Shown: piece by piece, positions 61,501-64,000 of the stretch
Layout: every line of letters starts with the position of its first letter
Numbering within the stretch: position 1 is the first letter of the stretch
From: Monarcha castaneiventris obscurior
Lineage: Eukaryota > Chordata > Aves > Passeriformes > Monarchidae
Assembly: GCA_026261815.1 (NCBI GenBank)
Contig: JAMPIT010000481.1
Location: 1,426,001 to 1,490,000 of the forward strand
Direction: 5' to 3'
DNA length: 64,000 nt
Program-made: the position numbers and the translations under genes
The notes under the pieces: model-generated
Databases searched by the model: none
The model's input: only the letters and a program-made list of their open reading frames with translations
What the model was told of the DNA's origin: nothing

Positions 61501-64000
61501 AAATTACATAAATATAGATATATATTTAAAGACTAGGATCTCCTTTGAGGAGCTCTCAAGGTGATGGCAGGTCCTGAAGGCTGAGGTTTGATAGAGAGTC
61601 CCAAGGACCTGTAGGGTCAGTGTGAAACCTCTGCTCTTCTGCTGCTTTCTGAAAACATTAAATCCATAGCAGTATCTGTATGACTTGCAGAGCAAGATAA
61701 GAAGAGCCTTGTCTGAATATCCCATAAATTGCTGCTTTTTAACTTCTGGATCTTAATTCATACCCTGATCTTTCTCCATCTGCTTGCAGGATAGTGTTAA
61801 TCTGTGCTAAACGAACACTGTGCGTGGCGTTTTCTATCCTACCTTACGGGGAGGGGTTACGGATCAGGTGAGTCTCTTCAGCTGCTTTGTGAAATGTCTG
61901 CTCTGTTGTTTCAGAAGATCTTTTGCAATGAGTGTGGCTGGTGCAGGTCTCTTGTTTTAAGCAAGTGAACCTATTTAACCTGCCATTCATGTATAAGGAC
62001 AAGACCTTGCTATCAGAGCAGTAAAACCAGACACCGCCACAGTGTCAAAGTGTTCATTCTAGAGAAAAGTAGTAGGAAAGGAAGACTTTTCTTCCTGTGT
62101 TTATTCACATTTTAAAGCACTCCAGTCCTGTGAACTCTCTGAAATCAACTTTGAACAAATAATGTGATTTGCTGTTGTGTAGGTTTTCTGTACTCCTAAA
62201 GTGGTTAGAAATCAACTGCCTTTAGTACCACAAATGGTGGTATCAGCAAAAAAAGCACAGGGAGTTTCAGGGAAAGGTGCTGCTGCCTTCACTGGAAATC
62301 CTCAAGGTTTTATAGTGAATTTACACCTAAATAAGTTTAAGATGTTCTCTTGTTTCTCAGCTTTAAGCCATGAATGTCACTGTTTGCAACCTAAGAAAAG
62401 CAAGAAACAGTTTGGACTGATTCAAACTGCTTTTAGTGTTTGGACTACATTTTTGTATACAACTGTCAGTATGCTCATTTATGAGAAACAAAACCTGCAA
62501 ACTGGATTTCCCTGCATCTTTCCTCAGTCCCTTGTGAAGTTTAAGTCCATTCTGTGAAGGTCTGTTATCTACAAATATACCATAGAAAACACTAATTCTG
62601 TTCTGGCAAAACAATTGTGTTGTCACTTCTGTCCTGTCCGTAACTTATGGACAAAGGAAGCGGATGCTTAGTGGTGGGAATTGTATTGTATGCAAATACA
62701 TGCCATAAAAATAGTAGATGGGAAAATATTCTCCCACATAATAGAAAGGCAGCAAGGTCACTGGAGCTATTTCAGAGCAGTTCTGAGCACTGTGCTGTTC
62801 TGCTTGCAAGGCAGTTCTTCACCTGAAAACTGTTTTTTTGTATTGGAATATTGGTGACAAAGCCACGTGCTGCCATCGCTGACACAGAGATCTGCAGCTT
62901 CATTCTTAACTTGAGCTTGTGTGCACGGGGGTTGGAAAATTGCACTTGAAAGGCAAGTTTCTAATCCTGGAAGACAATTAATGTAGCTCATGTTTACTGT
63001 TAGGTGTTTGAGCATTAGAGTGTTGGGAATGCTGTGGTCTTGTGCAGAAAGACCATATTAAAAACAGTATAGTTTTGGGAGGGAGATTGGTACAGATTTG
63101 TGTTAAACGGAGATGAAATCTGATTCTTTGGTTAATGAGCATCTCCACATTTTGAAAAGAGTAGTTAAAACTAATGCTGTCCTGGAGGTGGCATTGAGGG
63201 GTTGGCTTGTTCCCATACAGGAGAACTCTGACCTGGTGGTGTTGGCTGGTGTTTGTCATGGGAAGCTGGGCTAGCATTTTGTGATAGTGCTCTTTCTTAC
63301 CTGCATTTAGTGATCTGAAAATGGAAGGACAGAAGCAGCGACATCCTTCTGGGGGAGTTTCTGTCTCTACTGAGATGGTGCTTGGACTGGAAGGAGTAGA
63401 GCTGGGTGCTGATGGCAAGGTAAGGACATTTATTTTTTCACCCCAGGGCCATTTCATGCTGGGACAAATCAATTTATGCAGTGCTTTGCTATCCATTATG
63501 CGAGAGCTGTGGCATTTCAGAGCAGTGGAAGTTTTAGACCCATAATTTGAAATTGTGGCTTGTGATAATGCTTCTTCTGAGGAGACGGTTGAAGCTTGTG
63601 ACCACTTCTGCCTCCGTTTCTTGAGGATTGGTTTGACTTTGCTCTCTGAGGCAACACATGAGTGAAGTTTTGATAGAAATATGGGTGAAATTCATACTGC
63701 TTTAGTTAAATTTATATGCTGCCAGAATTTTACTCTTGTGATTCTCGCCTTTTCTTTGCCACCCCACCAAATCTTCTACAACACTTCACTTTAAAGTTGT
63801 GGAAACAATATACTCCTCATCCAACTTTTCCCTTCCTCCAGTTGCACAGTTCCAGGGTCCCCACTGTCAAATCCAAACTCTAGCGGACTCTGATTTGGAA
63901 AATCCTAGATGTCTGGAAATAAGCTTTTCAGTAAACTTCCCCCCATAACTACTACAACTTTGTCCTCTTTAAGGTTGTGTCCTATGCAAAATTCTTGTAC
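48545..64000 (+). CDS. CABLES2: CABLES2, Cdk5 and Abl enzyme substrate 2, 5' part
   Basis: Six exons join in phase into 295 codons: 48545-49050, 60690-60761, 60954-61046, 61790-61867, 63311-63419 and 63974-64000, where the window cuts the last one. Exon 1 carries the family signature ALFFLNNISLDGRPP and a long Pro/Ala-rich region ending SPTQ...EAQRQR. Later exons give SQRCSLDFLEDIV, FIKNMRQYDTKNSR, IVLICAKRTLCVAFSILPYG, QKQRHPSGGVSVS, VELGADGK and VVSYAKFLY, nearly identical to human CABLES2 as I recall it (478 aa). The ATG has A at -3 and G at +4 and matches the human MAAA start. Cables proteins link Cdk kinases to Abl-type tyrosine kinases; the C-terminal cyclin-box-like region lies to the right of the window. 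CABLES1 is the alternative, but the neighbour RBBP8NL and the residues favour CABLES2. Confidence 0.96.
53613..53627. repeat. Short TA-rich run
   Basis: A short ATATATATATA-type run within CABLES2 intron 1, followed by A-rich DNA. It is a simple repeat with no sign of function. Confidence 0.6.
54046..54100. repeat. Direct repeat, 36-bp period
   Basis: CTGTAATTGGAATTCACCT recurs 36 bases later with one mismatch (CTGTAATAGGAATTCACCT). The intervening bases include ACTGTAACCTA, a further partial copy. It is probably a local tandem duplication in the intron. Confidence 0.8.
58555..58588. repeat. (TG)17 microsatellite
   Basis: Seventeen uninterrupted TG units, preceded by TGTGTA and followed by CATATA, in CABLES2 intron 1. 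It is long enough to be length-polymorphic. Confidence 0.97.
58679..58714. repeat. Perfect inverted repeat, 13-bp arms
   Basis: GTTTGTAGGCCCA (58679-58691) and its exact reverse complement TGGGCCTACAAAC (58702-58714) flank a 10-base spacer. RNA from either strand would form a short stable hairpin. The stem is shorter than a typical microRNA precursor, so this is recorded as a structure without a role. Confidence 0.95.
60690..60761 (+). CDS. CABLES2: CABLES2 coding exon 2 (72 nt)
   Basis: Acceptor ACATTTTGCAG and donor GTACTT bound an exon that enters and leaves in phase 2. It encodes RRFISQRCSLDFLEDIVEYA and then SVR, against human KRVTSQRCSLEFLEDAVG at the same place. Without it exons 1 and 3 would still join in phase, so the exon is skippable. 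Confidence 0.93.
60954..61046 (+). CDS. CABLES2: CABLES2 coding exon 3
   Basis: After ATCATTGCAG it encodes TKHISGSPRHKSLKKMHFIK, then NMRQYDTKNS, near-identical to the human protein. The donor is GTAACA, a weaker site, in phase 2. Only 192 bases separate it from exon 2. Confidence 0.96.
61790..61867 (+). CDS. CABLES2: CABLES2 coding exon 4
   Basis: Acceptor CTGCTTGCAG and donor GTGAGT. It encodes RIVLICAKRTLCVAFSILPY and then GEGLRI, the most conserved block shared by CABLES1 and CABLES2. It exits in phase 2. Confidence 0.97.
63311..63419 (+). CDS. CABLES2: CABLES2 coding exon 5
   Basis: After CTGCATTTAG it encodes SDLKMEGQKQRHPSGGVSVS, then TEMV and LEGVELGADGK. Human reads SDLRVDSQKQRHPSGGVSVS. 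The donor is GTAAGG, in phase 0. Confidence 0.97.
63974..64000 (+). CDS. CABLES2: CABLES2 coding exon 6, cut by window end
   Basis: After TCCTCTTTAAG the last 27 bases encode VVSYAKFLY in phase 0, identical to human, where it continues PTNALV. The exon extends past the window. Confidence 0.93.

Overview
The window is vertebrate nuclear DNA, almost certainly from a bird. Genes are split by canonical GT-AG introns, GC-rich CpG islands mark promoters, and the only recognisable dispersed repeats are four fragments of the avian CR1 LINE. Two protein-coding genes can be reconstructed exon by exon, both on the + strand: a complete RBBP8NL (13 coding exons, 682 aa) and the 5' part of CABLES2 (6 coding exons, 295 codons; it runs off the right edge in mid-exon). 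In human, GATA5, RBBP8NL and CABLES2 lie in this order and in one orientation at 20q13.33, so the left part of the window is most likely the GATA5-RBBP8NL intergenic interval. No GATA5 exon was found here.

Layout. 1-27293: about 27 kb of intergenic DNA with three CR1 fragments, T-rich tracts and an orphan CpG cluster near 17.2 kb, with no supported gene. 27294-39881: RBBP8NL, from a short 5' UTR segment to the TAA. 39882-48200: intergenic, with a possible poly(A) signal, a CpG-rich minisatellite with a 47-codon ORF beside it, a CR1 fragment and an ATT-type microsatellite. 48212-49050: CABLES2 CpG-island promoter and first exon, including a 9-bp G-rich tandem array, GC box, two CCAAT boxes and an octamer. 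49051-60689: an 11.6-kb first intron in which I saw no CR1. 60690-64000: five further CABLES2 exons, including a short 72-nt exon that is easily missed.

Function. RBBP8NL is the CtIP/RBBP8 paralogue. It keeps the N-terminal coiled coil and CxxC motif of CtIP and a PLDLS CtBP-binding motif, but has no CtIP-type C-terminal DNA-end-processing domain. CABLES2 is a Cdk5/Abl-binding adaptor whose C-terminal cyclin-like region lies beyond the window. The two genes are neighbours but belong to no common pathway that I can show. Their pairing mirrors RBBP8-CABLES1 beside GATA6 on human chromosome 18, so the block looks like one half of an ancient duplicated segment.

Limits: exon calls come from reading splice sites, phases and remembered family sequences. 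No alignment, transcript or repeat database was used. Untranslated exons and transcription start sites are not resolved.
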